Assembly: GCA_947846985.1 (NCBI GenBank)
Contig: CANTUZ010000002.1
Coordinates: 126,380,889 to 126,444,888, forward strand
DNA length: 64,000 nucleotides
Source: Fratercula arctica
Taxonomy: Eukaryota; Chordata; Aves; Charadriiformes; Alcidae
Direction of reading: 5' to 3'
Both the position numbers and the translations under genes were made by a program. Position 1 is the first letter of the stretch. Each line of letters begins with the position of its first letter. The notes beneath the pieces are model-generated. The model saw only the letters and a program-made list of their open reading frames with translations, had not been told where the DNA came from and did not search any database. This document shows positions 36,421 through 49,308 of the stretch, one piece after another.

Positions 36421-37590
36421 ATGCTGCAGAATTCCTGGGGTGGATTTCTGTGCGCCTGTACCAAAAGCCTGAGTTGGTTGGAGGTGTTTGCTTGCTCTGC
36501 CCGGTAGCTGTAGAGATGACACTGTGAAAGGGACTGTTGCAGATTACCTGAGCGCTCCCTGTATTCCTGACCTGTCTAAGGGAATATATGTGATGCATGA
36601 GTCCATTTTCAGCTGCGGCTGTTCATTTGATGTCTTTTCCTTGCTATGGTTAAAGCTCCTTTTATGCCTCTCGGTATCTGTTCCTTAACCTTCTAAAAAT
36701 GCAGGATGTCTGGGAAGGTGGGCAAAGAAAGAGAGAGAGAGTGAAGGTACTTGTTTCTGCCCACCAAAACAATCCCTTATCCCTGCTCATAACCATTTCT
36801 GTAACACAGTGGTTGAAAACATTAAACATTAGTTTTTTATATAGCATATAAACTAGACCTTTTCTTTTTTTAAAAAAAAAAAAAAACAAAACAGGAAGCA
36901 CTTATTTTTTGTTCATTGGTAACATTTGAAACAAAAAAAGCCACATTTATCACTGGCAAAACATTATAACAAAGTCTTAAAAAATCATAAGTCAATATTT
37001 CTTGGTGATTTATGATGCACTCCTGTACAAACAACCTGAAGCAACTTACAGAGGGAAGGCAAGGAGAACATTGTCACCTCAAAAAACTAACTGAGAAGAC
37101 TTCATAGAAAATAAGTCTCAGGGAAATGTTGCTCAGGAGAGACAGAAGACCTTTAAAGAAGTTACTCTGAGGTCACAAATGAAAACTACCCAGTGTAGGG
37201 GGAGGCTGGATGTAGAGTTAAAAAGCAAGTGTGGCCAGTTCGTGAGTATTCACATGACCTTGAGCAAAAGAAGGACCTCTGCAGAAATGGAAAACAGAAC
37301 AAGTTGCTAGACATAAGTAGAAAACAATAAGATGTGCATGTAAGGACAAAGTCAAAAGGGCAAGATCAATAAATCAAGATGTGCATTACATAGGATGTAA
37401 AGAATAAGAAGAAATTATCTTATGTTGTCAGTAAGAAGACAATGAAGGAGAAGTTTGTCCACTGCTCAAAACAGAGAAAAAGCTATCAAATGCGATGGAG
37501 TCTGAAATTCTGGAGTTCCTTGGTTTAGGTCTTACCAAAAAAAAGACCATGCTCAGGTTATTAATACAATTAATAAAAAAGGATGGTAAA
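36421..37590. other. Unannotated DNA
   Basis: No exon or young repeat is recognised. A T/A tract lies near 36863-36885. The right part (from about 37,080) may already belong to the old LINE fossil that follows, but similarity is too faint to assign. Confidence 0.45.
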
Positions 37591-39046
37591 CCAGAAGCAC
37601 TTCCCTGACAGAAAGAAAGTACAGGCTAGAGAGAATTCAGAAGACTTAGGTCCATCCGATTTGAAAATATCTAACATTTATCCAAAGGTCCTTAAAAAGC
37701 AAGATGAAACAATTTTCAAAAAGTGAAAGGCCACTTTTGAAATCTCTTGAATAGTAGGTGAGGTTTTAGAAGTCTGGAAAAGGACAAATAAGATTTTTGT
37801 CTTCAAAAGGGGTGAAGAAGGAGTCTGTGAATTAGAAGCAAATGTAATTTCAATTCCTGGTAAAACAAAGAAGCAAACAAACAATCAGAAAATGATTATA
37901 ATAGCTATTTGCAAGTATCTAGAAATTAATGAGATGCAATGCAGTCATGATGGAGGGTTGCTGGGAACAAAGTGCATCAAATCAGTCTAATATCTTTCTA
38001 TTAAAGTGACAGACATTCTGGGGAGAGAGAAAACAATAGATATTCTAAGTTTTAACTTTCAGAACTCAAGCTTCTGATGTTGACTTGCATGATATTTAAA
38101 AGTAGGCTACAGATTCGCATTCTGGACAAAACTACTATAATGCAGGTGTAAACACTGAAAAATTGTGCTGAGAATAGTTTGTTTTCAAGTTAGAACATTG
38201 TGTTTTGTGTTGGTTTGGGAGGTTGTTTTGTTCCTGGCCTGAGTTTCAACTTGCTGAATGTCTTGATTCGTTATGTGGCTAATGAAATGAAAAGTATGTT
38301 TATTAAATCTATGGATGACATCGAGGTGGGAAGACCAGGAAATGTCCTGGAGGAGAGAATTAGAATTTGAAAAGAGCTAGGGGAAAAAGTAAGATACAAT
38401 TCAATTCTTCAAATTCTACTTTTAGGCATGTATAATCAGATGCATAAATACAAGAGGAAGAACAAGCTCATCTATAGAAAAGGATCCACAGCATGAGTCA
38501 ACAAGCTACCTGCTGTTGCAAAAAAATGCCAATGAGCTGGGAAGTATAAATCTTGTCTGCTAGATGTGGTTTTGCAAGATGAACAGTGTGTTGTTGGTTT
38601 TGGTCACTGTGCTTGAAAAAGGTGTTGACTGATAAGAGAGGGTTTAAAGGAGAGAAAGCACATTAAAGAAAATGTTCTCTAGAAAATGCCTATACTGATG
38701 CCAAGAATACACACCCTCCAGAAAATAATTTGACTTTAATTTGTGTCTTCAAATACAAAAAAAAAGATAGCTTCTTGAGAGGGGTTAGGGCTCCAATTGG
38801 CTTTTCCTGTGTGGGTAAAGCAAAAAGTAATGATTTTAAGTTACAGCAAGGGAGACTTCGATTAGGAGTTGAGGGAAAGGAGTAAGGAATAGCCAAGCCT
38901 GGGAAGCAGCTTTCTTGAAAACCCATAAGAACTTGTCAGAAGAAGTCTGTAAGAGATTGGGAAGCTACCTGTCAGAAGCAGTGCAGGAGTAGTAGGCTAA
39001 GGGATGAACCAGATGAAGCCTGGAGGCCTCTTCCAGGCTTTTCTTT
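37590..39046 (+). mobile_element. Ancient degenerate CR1/L3-like LINE, ORF2 to 3' end
   Basis: Many short blocks line up in the right order with a CR1-type ORF2 on the plus strand. These are 'ggtccatccgatttgaaaatatctaac'; 'gtctggaaaaggacaaataag'; 'cttcaaaaggggtgaagaaggag'; 'tcaattcctggtaaaac'; 'gcatcaaatcagtctaatatctttct'; KSMDDIEVGR (38304-38333, matching the family's F-A-D-D-T-K-L-G block with both Asp kept); 'aggcatgtataatcagatgcataaatac'; 'atgagtcaacaagct' with 'gttgcaaaaaaatgcc'; and a 3' end 'gatgaaccagatgaagcctggaggcctcttccaggct' at about 39003-39043. It is riddled with stops and indels and far more diverged than the other CR1 copies here. A clearly foreign-looking GT-rich stretch interrupts it near 38200-38230. 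Boundaries are approximate. Confidence 0.75.
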
Positions 39047-40326
39047 CTAGGTTTTCGCATTTGCTGTTTGAAAGATGAAGTGTTTAGAGACAAATGAGAG
39101 TGTTAGGGGCAGGTCTTCCCTCCCACAATGTATTGCTACACTCAGGCTTTTTCCAGGAACTGTCTTACAGTCATCTTATTTGGTCAGACTCCAAGGAATT
39201 GGCTCAGTTTCTTCCTGTTAATGAAAATTAACAGTTTCAATAAACCCCCTCAACCTTGGGTTTTTATTGAGTAGAATATGTTAGAATGGGCCTAAACTTA
39301 GGCTAATATCAGTGACAAAAGCCTTTAGCATCGGGTCTTTGATGCTGGTTTATAGATTTCTACTTTTTTTTTCTTCCTATGAAGCAGAACTGAAGTTCCT
39401 CTCTCCACACTGTGAGGCAGGTATTGATTGCTGCCTCTTATATATGTAGTATATTATAGCAGGAGTCAATAAATACCAGACCTTCTCCTCTGTCATGCTA
39501 CAGTAAGAATTTGGGGAGGAAGGCAATGAACTACACTTTAATCCTACACCAGACATTTTGGTGATGCTTACGAGTAGGGGAATTTTCACTTACATGTCTA
39601 ACATTTTCTCATGAACAGTTTGGATTTGTGATTTTATTAAAACAGTCTAACATCTACCATTGTTGTTGCTGTGCTATCGTTAAGTAATTTGTTACAGAAT
39701 GAGCCCATTAACATGGCTCTCTTTCCAGCCTAACAGTTCAGCTGTGAGATTTTGTAAAGGCGTTGTGGGTTAGATGTTTCTTTGCCTTTTAGTTATAAAT
39801 AATAGATGATTTCTTTAGAGAAGTACATTGCTTCTAATTTAATAGAAAATACTTCAGTAATTGAACTGGCTCTTTGAATGTTATATTGGCAGGCTTGAGA
39901 AAACTGTAGTAGACTATTCAGATGAAATAAATAAAGGTACACATATCCTGTATGATGATTACCATTATTATTCCTATTAATAATGCCACTACTCCCAGGA
40001 AATAGTACAAGAAAGACTTTTTTTTTTTTTTGCCACAGTCTGGTATGACTCCTTTCTACAGCCTTTTTTGTTTATGGGAGAAATGTCATACAGAACAGCA
40101 GCAACACACCTTAAATTAGAGTCCAGTGAAAGCGATTATGTTGAAGAGTTCTGAGAGACGGAGGTACTAATTTGTGGAAAGATAATTAAAGAAAATCTGC
40201 ACGCTGCATGCCATCTCACGTGTTTGGCTTTTGTGGTAGGGCTTGCGGCTGGATATCGGAGCCCAGGCTCTCCCTTCTCTTCCACGTTGCTGCTTTTGTG
40301 ACAGAGGGCTCCTAATTTGGGGTTTT

Positions 40327-40390
40327 AGATACCTGTAAGAATAGGTATCTCATCTAGATGAGAAATAGGTATCTTCCCTTAAGAATAGGG
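40327..40390. repeat. Cluster of inverted and direct repeats
   Basis: AGATACCT (40327-40334) and AGGTATCT (40343-40350) form an inverted pair. They abut the perfect 14-bp palindrome CTCATCTAGATGAG (40349-40362). AATAGGTATCT then recurs, followed by AAGAATAGGG. AAGAATAGG occurs twice and AATAGGTATCT twice within 64 bases. Confidence 0.85.
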
Positions 40391-43300
40391 AAAGATTGTG
40401 CCAATTGTTATTTTCAGGGATGATCATACTAAAAGTCAGTATCCTCCCTTCGACCCATTCCTATGTAAATAGGCTTTTTTCCAGCAGACAAAAAAGTTTG
40501 GGCTGGTGATGTTCAATGTGCTCTGCTTTCACTCTGGTAAATATTTAGTAAGCATTTGGCTTCCACATTTGCTCTCTCCTGTCCTCATCTGCATTTGATC
40601 GCCTCAGCGACTGGGAAGGGAAGGTGGAATGAGAATGAGTTCTTGTTTCTGGTTTTGCAAAATGCCAAGCTGGCTGCAGCAGTACCAAGATGGTCACTAG
40701 AAGTGTCCCCCGCAGACAGTGCTCACCAAACCAGGTTATCATTTCTTTCCCTGTACCAGTAGGAAGTATTAATATATATTTGAATTGTGCATTTCTTGCC
40801 TTCCCATTCATCTGCTGCTCTGACACAGGTCTTGTGCTTAACTTCTATGGTAAGCAATTTGGAGAAAATAGGAAGAGGCACATACATCCTGAATGGTTAT
40901 TGCCTTTCCTCTGTTTAATAGTACGGCCAGGAAATGCTGCAGAGGTACTTTCTCTCTTCTATTCAGTTTTTAAATCACGGTCAGAAAGCAAGTTCCTGAG
41001 AGGTCAGATAGTGCATGGTTCCCCTGTAGGTCGGCTCCCGTGTGGTTAACGCCTGTCTGTGAGCTGTTAGTGCCTCATTCACTAAGTTACCCCACGTGGA
41101 CCACATGGTAAAAGATGCACATTCTCAGTCAGTGACTGAAAAATAATTGGCAAAGAGTGAACTTACATAGTACTACTAACTTGTTCTTAGTGTAGTGATA
41201 CTCGCAAGGTAGGCATTTTTTATCAACAGAGCAACCGCTGCACATTACAGTCTTGATGAAGTCAGAAATAAAGTCTACATGCCATAGAAACACTTAGGGT
41301 ATGCGCATTTTCTTTCCTTTCATTTTATTTGCGGTCCTAATAAGATGTTAGAACCGGAGGTGGTTTTGCTGTACTTCTATTTCTATTGGCACCAAAAAGG
41401 CAAATATTAATATCTTTACTGAACCTGGTCGAACACTGCTGACCATTTCCATTATTTGAGCAGGACAGATACAAAATGCAAGGCCATGGGTTCCTCATTT
41501 AGTGCTTGAACAAGAGCCAGGCTATGTCACTTAATTTCTCTAAGTGGCTGGATCCTTTATGGCCTTTTAAGAATAATGTCACCCACTGCATGTGATGTGT
41601 TAATACAGCTGAAGTAACAGAACCTACTTCTTCAAGAGCATCTTTGTTGCCATATGCTTAAGTCAGCAATTCATCTAACTCAAGGAAAAGCATATGCAAA
41701 GTTGTTGTGAGTCTTTACTTATAACCTGTTGATTACTAAAGTAGGGATTGCCTTAGCTGCGTGTGAAGATGGTGATAAGGCATATACAGTAGCTTCCTGG
41801 TCAAAGTAGGAGGCTTCTACTTTGGAGCCAAAGTTTCTCCATGGCTTAGGGGAGACTCTTTCCAAGGAAATATCTTAAATTGAACTATTGACTGGTCTAG
41901 GTTGGGATATTTCTCCACACTTTTTATTGACAGCAGGCCACCGTACAGTCAAGGGTGCCAAAATTATGGGACTCACAGATGTAGGTATCTCCACACGTGA
42001 CCAGGCAAGAGGCATCCTGACTTGTCACCCTGGAGTCTCCAGGTGCTGGTGATCTTTCTGAGGATGGTTTCTCAGGGCACATTCACATCGAAGAGCCTCC
42101 TCTACTGGATGCAAGACCTGCAGACAGGACCTGTGGGCTGGGCATCCACACCTCACGTAAGTGCCTATCTCAGGGCTGCAGGAGAGCTCCCAGTTGGGAA
42201 GGAGGCAGGATTTACCCCTTCCCTGCCCCACAACATTTCCTATTGCCTGTTCAGGTGTTCCTCTGCTCTGCGTGCTGACTCCATTGGTCCATCCCAATCC
42301 TACAGCCGTGGCCATAATTTCTAGGCAGTATAACTGTTAAACATGATGATGCTTACATCCATGTGTGACTGTGAATGTTGTACACGGGTGTATATAGCCT
42401 CCTTGAAAAAAAATGAGCTTTTTTGTTACTGTGTGGTAACAGCACGTATTTTAGAGCATTAGTTTTAAACCCCTATGTAATTCTGAAAAAGGAAAAATGA
42501 TGTCCCCATGATGATTTTGGTTTCACTCCCATTGTCACAAACTCCTCATTTAAAAATGAGTTATCAAGTAAGAAATATTAAAAAAAATCAAAATGAAGTG
42601 TAACACAATCATTTGTCTCCTCCATCCTTAGAATCTGAAACAAAAAAAGTATTTTAAGGATAGCTGTCAAGGTAAAAAAGCACTGTCATTTGCATTCTTC
42701 TGGGAAGATAGGAATTTCTATACTAAAACTGCAGGGATTAGAGAAAATAATTGATTTTTCTTCTTTTCTTACAGGGTTTTTAGTTGTATGCATCTGTCTT
42801 CATTATGTTTGTAACATGATTTCATGGTTTATATCCATATAGGCAGTTTGGCCCTGGTCCTGCAAAGTCATATCCTTTATAGCATTCATGACTTTCTTGA
42901 AACAATAGAAGCCCAGCATTACTGACACAAGGACATTTATTTAGGAGCAGAACATTGCATATCTCCTGAAAATCTTGGTATTGATTCAAAGTGGAAAAGG
43001 AATGTGTCTGCATTAAACAGATTTAGTGGGCTGGGATTGCATTCTGTGACCTGTTTTCCTACACAGAAGTTGGCTATTGTATTTTACTTTAGCATTTTAA
43101 AGTAGTTAACTTTTTACCTTTGGTTAAGATAACTGAATACTAGAGAGTGGGAACTGAAATGTCAGGAAGACTGAAAATAAGCACCATATATCGTTCTTTC
43201 TTCCCATAAGGAATTTAATAATAAAGTATTATTTTATTTACATTTGGATTTTTTCCTAATTTTTTTCAGTACGCTGTTATCAGGACGTGAATGATACTAC

Positions 43301-45085
43301 AGCTTTTGAAATTTAATATCAAATCTAATATCATAGTAAGACAACTGCTGAATCTAGTAATTTTCCATTTGGCTTTGAACAAACCTTACTTGCTGCTGTT
43401 GTGGTTTTGGTTTGTTGTTTTTGGTTTTTTTTTTTCCCTTTTCATTTTCCTCGGACTTTCTGATGTTTTGAATGGTTGTTGCTGAAGCTCTTTTGTGCTT
43501 GATCAATTCAATGTTATGCCTCTCTTTTGGGGATCCGATTATTGACGGTTCTTTCTTGCTGGGCTATCAGGTAACTTGACACCGGCTACGTGGTGGGACT
43601 GTCCCAAGGCATCACTTTAGGATGTAAATCTCTAGCGACACTTTAGCGACCCAAAGGAGCGAGAGAATCAGTCTGGCTGCAGTCTGACCTGAGGTTTTGC
43701 AATTACTGCAGACCTGCCTTAGGTAAAGTATACAGGCTACGTCACTGCAATGCTTAAAACATTTCAATCCTTCCTACAGAAAATGTATTCCTTCTACATT
43801 TCTAGGTCGGTTTGGTTTGGTTTTTGTTTTTTTTTTTGGTTTTTTTTTTCCAAATTAATTATTGTTCTTTTATATCTTTTATAGACATTGTTAATGTTCT
43901 CAGTGCATCACAAATTAACAGGACCTGGCTCTGTTTTAATATTGCTTTATTGCCATTAAGGAACTACAGTAAACAGCCAGACTCTCTCTCACACTGGCAT
44001 GGTTTATATTTATTAGAAGACAACTCTGTGTGGCAAATACTCATCCTGTTAAGTACTGATTAACTTGAATGGAATTAATCTTTGTCCATTTTATATTACT
44101 TAGTACCTTGAGGCCTCGTCTGAGATGGCACCATTTGAACTAATCAATCTATAAACTAATTGCGGGAGAGAGTTCTTGCCTCTGTGAATGCCCAGGCTGG
44201 AGAGACCAGACCAATGGTGGGAGAGGCAGCAGACGGGTGACCTGGCGTACCCACAGCAGCTCACTGCTGCCAAGAGGGACAAACTCCATCTCCTCCTCTT
44301 TACCCCCAAAATCCAGTGTCTTCCCTGCTGTTTTAGTGCAGTAGTTTTCTAAATTGCAGAAGGGCCGTAATCAAGGAACCGGGTGTCTGAAAGACTCTGG
44401 GAAGCTCCAGCGTGCTTACAATGTGTTCACTTTTGCTAAAGCCACGTGTTAAAATGACTTCTGCAGGGGATTTCTAAAGATCTCTGATTATAGTCAACAT
44501 TTTAAATATTAAGTCAGCTCTCCTTTATGCATTTTAGATGCTGCCCACACTCCTGGGACCCCTATTTCTGATCTTAAATTTGTCCCTTGAAAAATTCATT
44601 TACTTGTGCTATTCTTTACCAAGTCTTAGATCTGGGGGGTTTAAACATTATTCAGAATTAGAGCAGTGTGAAAGTTATCAATATCTACATCCAAACACAA
44701 GAACTGTAGTGGGCTGCTTTTGTTACTCTTGTCATTATTTTGCCTGGTAATGAATACAGATTTTCAAGGGTAAAGAGGTAAAATTAGGCCATGAAACAGA
44801 GAGGAGAGGTTGTGCTGCATGAAAGAGAAAAGGAGAAAAAAAATAACAAAGCCCTGGGTTTGTGAAAACTGCTCTCAGTATATGTGGAAACAGTAACAAA
44901 ATCTGTGATAAAATAGAGCTGACAGAAATGTGATTTTCTTTTTCCAGGTGGCCATGTGAATTTTTGTATACAGCTTTGTCATGTATTTTATCTGGTACCA
45001 CCAGACTTCTTAACACTCTCAGTTCACTTGTGAGACTAAACAGTTCCTTCACGAGACAATGCTGTACTTTTTTGTTAGACTCACA

Positions 45086-45106
45086 TCATTCTCATTAATT
45101 TTAATG
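45086..45106. repeat. 21-bp exact repeat, copy 1
   Basis: Identical over 21 bases to 52367-52387. Its core is CATTAATTTTAATG, with arms CATTAA/TTAATG around TT. Flanking sequence differs between the two copies. Confidence 0.85.
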
Positions 45107-48100
45107 AGCGTTTAATGTATCTCAAGTGTGTTATTTTTACATCCTGAAATGTGTGACTGTTGAAGGATTAGAAGCGTGAATTTTTATTATTATTATTTGA
45201 CCTGCGCTGCACTGTAGAACTGTCTGTTCCCAGCAAAGTGATGGAGCAGCCCTGTACCAGGTGTATCTTCATTCCTTCCAAGTGAAGAATTAAAGGTCTG
45301 GCACATCTGTGCCCTAACACAGATTAATGAAACATACAATTTTAAGGCAGTCACAAGGCTTTTACAGTGGTGTCTTCTTTGGTTTAACTGAACATTAAAA
45401 ATTCACAGGAAAAAAAATAAACTGGGGTTGTCAGAAGAGTATCATCGTCCTGTCAAAGCATCCAGTTCCATTGATGTTGTCTTTCCATTATGCAATATTT
45501 GTCTGCATTTAGTTATTTTTATTTACTTACATTTCAGGAAGATGGGCATCTTCCTCGTATCTCATGTCAAAGAGTTCTACTGACAATGTCAGTCTTTTTC
45601 CAGGTAGTTGACCACTTAATCAGCGAAAGCCACTTCCTTAAATTATACAGCTGGACTTGGTACCTGTATATGAGATTCAACTTGATTAAATTTTACTTTT
45701 ATGTATTTTATGTATTTTCATTGGCAGAACTTTCTGTAAATAGAATAAAGACCTTTTGAATTTGCCTTTTATTTGATCAGGACATACTGCGCTCCTTTTG
45801 CATTCCCCATCCTTCCTATCCTTCATCAAACTCTAGTCAACCAAATGAGGAGTAGTGACAAGCCAGCCAAAACCTGAATCCCATCAGTAATGCAGATATT
45901 AAAAGTAGGGACTAATATCTAGGGGGAGATGAGGGGGAAATCTTCCCTTATTGCCATTTACAGCTTAGGTCTGAGGCTGAGTAATTACTACTGCAGGGTA
46001 ATTTAATACTGTTTTATTAACACTGACTTACATCTCAGAGAGGAGTTCAGGGATCCAGGAGGACATCCATTTTCTGTGAAGTACTGGCCCATTTAAGGAA
46101 ATTAAATAGTAATCTGCAGTTTAATTGCAACAACATAAAGGAATAAAGATGGACAAGCATTTGAGCATGGGATAATTTTGGATTTGTGATTTTTTTTGTC
46201 TTGTGACCATTCTAATTAAGCTGTCTGGCACTTTGGTTGCACATGACCTTGCTTTTCTGGCATTCTTCACTAGCCTACGTACTTTGCAGGCTCAAGGTTG
46301 GTGAGACAGGAGAAGAAAGTTTCTCTAATGGTTTGTTGCCACTGGGGTCCTTCTCTATCAGTGGAGCTGACTATGGAAGTCCTCTGTAATAAAAGCCCAA
46401 CACTGCAGCTTGTGACCGTAGTACCCAGCAAGGTCAGAGTTCACTAATGCATGTGTTGAGTCCAGGCATTGTTGATATCCAGGCAGCTATGCTGCTGGCA
46501 AGGCAGAGCATATTAAATGGTTCCAAAGCAGTGAAATGTAAGGATTTTTTTTGCACATGAATTTTCATTTTCCACTAATGATAATGCATCACTGGCATTA
46601 TGGGTATCTCAAGGTGATAATGTTTCCCAGCTACTTCACCCTGCATATCTCTGTAGCTGCCAAGGTTCAAGGCTGGGTTTAAATAGTTGTTTGGATAAAA
46701 TCAGTGGTCACAGGTGATTTCAAGGATATGTTTTTCAGCTAATTGAGAAGTATGGATTTGTCCATCTAACGTTTTACTGTGAATGTTCTAATAACCAATA
46801 CACCCTTGTTTTCAAGGCTGACACTCAGATGCAAATGAGGACAGGAAAAAAGATTTCTCCCTGTACTGAAAGCAGCAGTCACAGGCAAAGATTATAAACA
46901 ATCAATTGGCTGAATTACGGTTGCAGAAAACATTTGTTGAATAGTTTCAATTAACGAACAGTCTTGTGAGAATCAAAGTCATTCAGCATTTGAGCAGTGG
47001 CTCTATTAATTCAGCTCCGTCCAAGTAGCTACCCCCAAGTCCAGAGTATTTTTCCATATGTCTGAAACTTGATGTCTCCCCTGACCCTAACTGCAATGCG
47101 GTTTGTGGGTCTGAAGGAAGTTTCTAGGGCTCATGTGAGCTCTGTCACTGCAGGGAAAGAAGAACTTCATCTCCACTACACAGCGAGAAGCTCTAGGGTC
47201 CATGTCCCTTCTGCTGCTGCAGAAAACAGGGGGTTGTGCTTTACAAAGGGGTGAGCTGTGCTTACCGGGGCAGACCTGCTGCTGGGAGTGGGGTTCACGT
47301 GTGCCCCCACCGGCAGGTGCTGCCTCGATGCTGGTGGTGGGAGTGCGGGGCCAGAGGCTGAAAGGGTCTGTCAGGGAGAGGGGAACTTGCAATACCTTCT
47401 CTTTCCAGCATGGACCAGCATAAATTATCTGCAAGTTCTGGTATGAAAACTGTACTGTGAATTTGAACTGTAATTATAATCACAAGACGGAGGTTGGGCT
47501 ATGTGTCTTTCTAGCCTGAAACTCTGCCTCTAGCAGTGGGTGAGAGCAGATGCTTAGGGAAGCGTATAGGAACATAAAGAGTGATCCTTCCCCTGCTAAA
47601 CCTGCTCAGCAGTCAGCAATTTAGGGATTACGCAGTTCAGCACTCTACTCAGCAAAAGAATAAAATATCTAGGAAGATCCCATGTTCTGAACATCTGTAC
47701 AGTCTTTGTGGAAATAGAGTGATTAATTTTGTTCCATCAGAGGTCAGTTCAGGCAAAGCAATAGGGTTTGTCATGTTCAGGAGTGAGAGGACTTGTACTG
47801 GGCAATAAATAACTCACTGCTGTTTAATATTTGCAATACAGCAATGCATAGGTACTTCAGGGGAAGGGGGGCTGCTATTTTGGGCTGTATGTACACAGCT
47901 AATAGAGAAATCTAGCCCCATTCCTGGTGTGATGTAACTTAACATTCACAGTGCGTATGTATCAACAACTGATCGGTCTTCAGTCAATCGCAACAGAAGA
48001 TGCAGAAAATCAGAGGATGATCATTCAAATAAGGACCCATCATAAAACTGCCTTCTCTAGTCAAATGGCAGGAGAAAGATGAAGGGGAGAGATACTTCTA

Positions 48101-49260
48101 TCATTTGTAATAGTCATAGTCGTTTTCAACTGCTTTAATGCTGTGCCCCATAGCTTCAAACATACAGAGAAATCTTGGTGTAAAGCACGCTTGCAGCCAT
48201 CATTCTGTAAGGTGCAATTGATATAGGATGTTATAGGGAACACATGGATATGTAGTTTCTGCTCTTTTGTTCTGTGTGCATGCACATGTGTGGGAAGTTA
48301 AATATCTTCCAGGCTTAGGGAGAAATGGCTGCATCGCAGTCAATGAGAGTTAAATCCTGGCTTCATTGAAATCAGTGGTTAAATCCAGCATGTAGGAAGT
48401 TGTTTTTTTAAAAACAGAGCAGAAATCCAATTTGAGATTTCTTATTACTAACCTTGTGCAAATATAATTCTTCTATACGAATTATCTTCATATCATGTCA
48501 AAAGCGATAGAAGATTGGGATAGTTTCCCCCAGAGCTCTGTCAGAAGTTTTCATCAGCTGAATTTTATCATTGTCACTGATATATTTTTCATCCAGGATT
48601 TTTCTTCACCGGAGTCTGATAATTATGCTGACTGGCTTGGTGACTATTTCCATGGGGAACTAATCTAAGAGCACTGTTATTCCTCTCACTTGCAACTGCA
48701 GTATGTTTTGAACCTGTAATGGAGATGTTGGTGCATTAAACTAATACCCCTGCGGAGGGGCTAGGGGGCAAGAAGCTGGACCAAGACATTAACTTTTTCC
48801 AGATTATTTGGAGTTCAGATTCATGAGTAAACTGGAGCAGTGCTTTAGAGCTTGGGATGCAGGATAGCATACTGGAAATTACCTCATCACATCCTGCCTT
48901 GCTGAGCTCGGATGATGTTAAAGCAATATGGACTTGAAGGAGAAAAGGCATTTACTGCACTGCCTGGGATGGGAGTTACCAAATGTTTGGCAGCTTTGAC
49001 TTCTGGAGGAAAGATACTTGCCATCCCGACTGACCTTCTAGTGACATTGTACAGTTTGGGAAGCAGAAGAATTGTGAGTATTATTAGGAAAAAACACTGC
49101 TGTGCTTGAAGAAAATAAGAGATTATTTCAATATGAAGTTTTCCTTGAAGTTTCTCCCCCTTCTGAGGTTACTGCCTTTATAATCCCTACTTAGTGATTT
49201 TGTTATTCAATATTTTGAGCTCCTTTATGACTTTGCTTTTTCACCCAGGCATCTTATTTC

Positions 49261-49308
49261 TAGCTGAGTATTAAGGACCATTAATAGCTGAGTATTAAGG
49301 ACCACTAA
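49261..49308. repeat. 24-bp tandem duplication, two copies
   Basis: Units 49261-49284 and 49285-49308 both begin TAGCTGAGTATTAAGGACCA and differ at one base near the end (TTAA versus CTAA). The unit contains the AT-rich core AGTATTAAGG. Confidence 0.92.

Larger units (their letters stand above)
39047..49260. other. Unannotated DNA, no gene recognised
   Basis: About 10 kb without a recognisable exon or interspersed repeat. Minor features: a T13 run near 40019-40031, an inverted-repeat cluster at 40327-40390, a T-rich stretch near 43820-43850, one copy of a 21-bp exact repeat at 45086-45106, and a GC-richer patch near 47050-47420. The longest frames (for example 40690-41049) resemble nothing known. 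Confidence 0.5.

Noticed and set aside
35945..36598. 217-residue open frame on the minus strand, the longest in the window
   Set aside because: It lies in GC-rich DNA where stops are rare, overlaps open frames on the other strand, resembles no family, and has no supporting splice or promoter context.
41535..41570. 'tgtcacttaatttctctaag' resembling a MIR core
   Set aside because: Too short and without the flanking MIR blocks.
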